Below are positions 61,724 through 64,000 of a DNA stretch of 64,000 nt, one piece after another (the first letter of the stretch is position 1; each line of letters starts with the position of its first letter). The DNA is taken from assembly GCA_017935185.1 (NCBI GenBank), contig JAGBIC010000014.1:1-64000 (forward strand). Reading direction: 5' to 3'. The notes below the pieces were generated by a model that worked only from the letters and a program-made list of their open reading frames with translations, was not told the DNA's origin and ran no database searches. Origin of the DNA: Alistipes sp. Its GTDB lineage: Bacteria; Bacteroidota; Bacteroidia; Bacteroidales; Rikenellaceae. Made by a program: the position numbers and the translations under genes.

Positions 61724-62339
61724 GAGTTACGAAGCCGTCATATTGGCCAACGGCGACTACCCCACCCATCCCATACCTCTGCAAATCCTGCATGGGGCGC
61801 GGACGGTCGTATGCTGCGACGGTGGAGCCGACCGCTATATCGAGTTGGGTAACACACCCGACATCATCATAGGCGATGGCGACTCGTTGAGCGACGAAAA
61901 CCGCACCCGCTTTGCCGATATATTACACCACAACCCCGATCAAGAGACCAATGACCAAACTAAAGCGGTCGAATTTCTAATCACACAAGGTGTAGAAGAG
62001 ATTGCCATCGTTGGTGCTACCGGCCGCCGAGAAGACCACACCATAGGCAATATAGCCCTTCTTGCAGAGTATCTAAAACGAGGGGTGAGAATTTGCAGTT
62101 ACACCGATTATGGTATATTTATACCTTGCAACGGAGACAACACCTTCGAATGTAAAAACAACACCCCGATATCAATCTTCAACATTTCGGCACACGGGCT
62201 GAGTGCCACAGGCTTGGAATACCCTCTCTACGACTTTACTGCATGGTGGCAAGGTACACTCAACCGCACTACAAACGAAGGTTTCACGATTTCGGCCGAA
62301 GGTGAGTATATAGTCTTTATTGCTTACGACAGGCTATAG
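61710..62339 (+). CDS. Thiamine pyrophosphokinase
   Basis: 209 residues. Family motifs: VCCDGGADRYIELG, DIIIGDGDSL (metal-binding G-D-x-D-S), ETNDQTKAVEFL (D-x-x-K-A), IVGATGRREDHTIGNIALL and, near the end, the thiamine-binding stretch TNEGFTISAEGEYIVFIAY. It transfers pyrophosphate from ATP to thiamine. The start overlaps the transporter stop, so uptake and trapping are made together. It is not fused to a Nudix domain, unlike Tnr3 of some Bacteroides. Confidence 0.93.
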   Translation: MDYNKSYEAVILANGDYPTHPIPLQILHGARTVVCCDGGADRYIELGNTPDIIIGDGDSLSDENRTRFADILHHNPDQETNDQTKAVEFLITQGVEEIAIVGATGRREDHTIGNIALLAEYLKRGVRICSYTDYGIFIPCNGDNTFECKNNTPISIFNISAHGLSATGLEYPLYDFTAWWQGTLNRTTNEGFTISAEGEYIVFIAYDRL

Positions 62340-62344
62340 CCTAT

Positions 62345-62839
62345 CTATAATTTTTTCTCAAATGCAAGGCGGCGGCTCTCGATAACCACATCGCCACAAT
62401 AGCTGTATCCGAGAGATTTTATCAATCCCTGCATAATCATATTCTGGGGATGGGTGTCAATTCGCATTGCGGGCACATATTCGGCGGCCATAGCCTCGGC
62501 TGCCTCCATGAAGCGTTTCGAGAAACCCATGCCGACGAATATCTCCGACACGCACAAACGATGAATAACGGCATACTCTCCCGATGTGAGCCACTCGCCA
62601 CCCGTAATCGCATCATAGGCAGGTTCGCCACTAAAGATAACTGCGCCATAGGCCAATATCTCATCACCCTCGCATAATACCATACCGACCTCGGCCTCCA
62701 CATCACGCTCCACACTTGCTCGGTTGGGATAGCCACGCTGCCACTGGTCGATACCCGCTGCACCAAGTCGTGCGCTGGCTGCTGTTATAATTTGCGTTAT
62801 GCTATCAATGTCGGCAGTTGTAGCTTTTCTGAAAATCAT
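62345..62839 (-). CDS. GNAT-family N-acetyltransferase
   Basis: 164 residues. The opening FRKATTADIDSITQII, the strand YAVIHRLCVSEIFVGMGFSKRFMEAAEAMA (acetyl-CoA loop, G-M-G-F) and MRIDTHPQNMIMQGLIKSLGYSYCG are typical GNAT elements. The acceptor is unknown. It is convergent with the thiamine gene, six bases apart, without a visible terminator between. Confidence 0.88.
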   Translation of the reverse strand: MIFRKATTADIDSITQIITAASARLGAAGIDQWQRGYPNRASVERDVEAEVGMVLCEGDEILAYGAVIFSGEPAYDAITGGEWLTSGEYAVIHRLCVSEIFVGMGFSKRFMEAAEAMAAEYVPAMRIDTHPQNMIMQGLIKSLGYSYCGDVVIESRRLAFEKKL

Positions 62840-62872
62840 AATCTCAATAATGAATCCTTAATATTTCAACAC

Positions 62873-62880
62873 AAAGGTAA
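62873..62880 (-). promoter_or_regulatory. Candidate -7 element of the GNAT gene
   Basis: TACCTTTG on the minus strand, 33 bases before the start at 62839. Confidence 0.45.
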
Positions 62881-62920
62881 TTATTTTTTCACAGGTTTAA
62901 TTATTTCATCAAAAATCACT

Positions 62921-62928
62921 ATTTTTGT
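62921..62928 (+). promoter_or_regulatory. Candidate -7 element of the WbsX-like gene
   Basis: TATTTTTG, 42 bases before the ATG at 62971, without a clear -33 TTG. Confidence 0.45.
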
Positions 62929-62970
62929 AATATCATAAAGAGAATTACTAACAACTTAAATATTATTACC

Positions 62971-64000
62971 ATGAAAAGATTTTTTGGAATTCTGGTTGGT
63001 ATTGCATGCATATCATTTTGGATTTCATCCATCTCTTGCACAAAGAGCGTAAGCAGCAACGACCCTGAATACTATGTAGCGGCATTTATTTGGCCGTCAT
63101 GTCACGATGACTCACTAGGCAGAACACATCTATGGCCCGAGGGCACAGGCGAATGGGAGGTAATCAAGAAGGGCAATCCCCGTTTTGAAGGCCACTATCA
63201 GCCCAAGCAGCCACTTTGGGGCTACGAGCTCGACAACGACCCAAAGGTTGTGGAGCGTTGGATTGACACAGCATTAGAGTATGGAGTAAACACCTTTATA
63301 TACGATTGGTATTGGTATATGGATTACCCCTACCTCGAGAGTGCCCTGAATGACGGATTCCTCAAGGCCAAGAACAACGAGAAGATGAACTTCTACATCA
63401 TGTGGGCCAACCACAATGTGGTCAAGAACTATTGGAATTACCACCGTCATGGTGACGACAACTCGCTGCTGTTTGACGCCTCTGTAACATGGGAGCAGTT
63501 CAAGACCATCGTCGACAGGGTTATCAACCAATATTTCAAATTGCCCAACTACGTAAAAATCGATGGGTGCCCCGTATTCTCTATCTTTGATATGGGACGT
63601 TTCTTGAGTAGCTTTGGCTCGATGGAGGAGGCTGCCAAGGCCATGCAATATTTCCGCGATGAGGTTGTCAAGGCAGGATTCAAAGGCTTGCACATTCAGG
63701 AGAGCGCCGGCGGTGGCGGTCACCTATCAGAGAGCAAAATCGCCCACATGAGAAATTACGTCGAGAAGTTGGGCGTAAACAGCATGGCGTTCTACAACAT
63801 GGGCGGATTCGACTGCGACTATCTCACACATGGACAAAATGCCATCAACATCCGCAAAGAGTATGACGATGCGCTCTCAATTCCTATCTTCCCCACAGTT
63901 TCAATCGGCTGGGATGATTCACCCCGCTATCCCGCCAAAGGGGCAAAAGATGTAACACGCTTCAACCACTCTCCACAGGTGTTTGCCACATTCCTTCAAG
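62971..64000 (+). CDS. WbsX/GH99-like lipoprotein (cut by the window end)
   Basis: About 343 residues are visible with no in-frame stop; the C-terminus is outside the window. A lipoprotein signal (MKRFFGILVGIACISFWISSISC) is followed by YYVAAFIWPSCHDD, FEGHYQPKQPLWGYELDND, YGVNTFIYDWYWY and FYIMWANHNVV. These are hallmarks of the WbsX/GH99-like TIM-barrel family found in polysaccharide loci, where some members are glycosidases or glycosyltransferases. HIQESAGG and the C-terminal IGWDDSPRYP also fit. The first Met at 62971 is preceded by no strong SD. Surface glycan processing is inferred. Confidence 0.82.
   Translation, partial: MKRFFGILVGIACISFWISSISCTKSVSSNDPEYYVAAFIWPSCHDDSLGRTHLWPEGTGEWEVIKKGNPRFEGHYQPKQPLWGYELDNDPKVVERWIDTALEYGVNTFIYDWYWYMDYPYLESALNDGFLKAKNNEKMNFYIMWANHNVVKNYWNYHRHGDDNSLLFDASVTWEQFKTIVDRVINQYFKLPNYVKIDGCPVFSIFDMGRFLSSFGSMEEAAKAMQYFRDEVVKAGFKGLHIQESAGGGGHLSESKIAHMRNYVEKLGVNSMAFYNMGGFDCDYLTHGQNAINIRKEYDDALSIPIFPTVSIGWDDSPRYPAKGAKDVTRFNHSPQVFATFLQ

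Noticed and set aside
63274-63723. 149-codon leftward frame at the right end
   Set aside because: Antisense to the WbsX-like gene, which has a signal peptide and family motifs.
1-64000. CRISPR array, insertion sequence or large direct repeats
   Set aside because: No regularly spaced repeats, transposase genes or terminal repeats were seen; only short inverted repeats are present.

Overview
The window looks like a chromosomal segment of a Bacteroidales bacterium, probably gut-associated. The reasons are the Bacteroidetes-type promoters (TAnnTTTG -7 box, TTG/TTTG about 19-20 bases upstream) in many intergenic gaps, the families DUF4251, NigD-like lipoprotein, long-form NusB, AddAB, DcaP-like porin and TSCPD protein, and generally weak Shine-Dalgarno sites. 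Genus cannot be fixed from the sequence alone; a Rikenellaceae/Alistipes-like origin is only a guess.

Layout. 1-1421 is the edge of a decayed integrated element: a truncated RhuM-like gene and a tyrosine-recombinase pseudogene carrying a frameshift and an in-frame amber codon, lying beyond the 3' end of a tRNA-Asp gene (1663-1736). 1818-7780 holds a membrane metallophosphoesterase, a DcaP-like porin, a CapA-family protein and htpG. 7903-15120 is a long leftward gene train: nucleoside phosphorylase, dnaN, a DnaQ-type exonuclease, a LysM/periplasmic-binding-fold protein, rex, a ribF homologue without a recognisable kinase domain, a hotdog thioesterase and a YhhN protein. It diverges from glmM and an M20 peptidase (15238-18011). 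18084-25258 carries alkaline phosphatase, ung, a GNAT enzyme, a large receiver/ATP-grasp fusion, a C-GCAxxG-C-C protein, mscL and a HAD hydrolase.

25438-43911 carries a NigD-like lipoprotein, gpmI-alaS, two tandem M23 peptidases, an orphan alpha-L-rhamnosidase lipoprotein, the addB-addA recombination nuclease pair, a CvfB-like S1 protein coupled to a methyltransferase, and a TauE/SafE permease. 43930-55157 carries uvrA, a DUF4251 protein, an ABC exporter with ispF, nusB, a DUF1573 lipoprotein, yajC, a leftward trio (TSCPD protein, unknown protein, hotdog thioesterase), and a rightward trio (HI0933-like flavoprotein, unknown HGVHSPF protein, corrinoid adenosyltransferase). 55373-64000 carries a DUF2795 protein, a sugar-porter MFS transporter, an acyltransferase, a secreted MBL-fold protein, a secreted bleomycin-hydrolase-like peptidase, a PnuC-family transporter coupled to thiamine pyrophosphokinase, a GNAT enzyme and the start of a WbsX/GH99-like lipoprotein cut by the window end.

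Most of the content is core housekeeping: replication and repair (dnaN, ung, uvrA, addAB), glycolysis (gpmI), translation (alaS), envelope (glmM, M23, LysM, mscL) and cofactors (ribF, thiamine, B12, isoprenoid). No CRISPR array, insertion sequence, SusCD pair or secondary-metabolite cluster was seen. The most unusual items are the receiver/ATP-grasp protein (20510-23482), which lacks the phospho-histidine and PEP-binding parts of PEP synthase; a 22-base palindrome over the phoA -33 region; two promoters placed so that the transcript would begin at or almost at the start codon (25258 and 49581); the DUF4251 start codon buried in a hairpin; and the PnuC-TPK pair, which points to thiamine rather than nicotinamide riboside transport.
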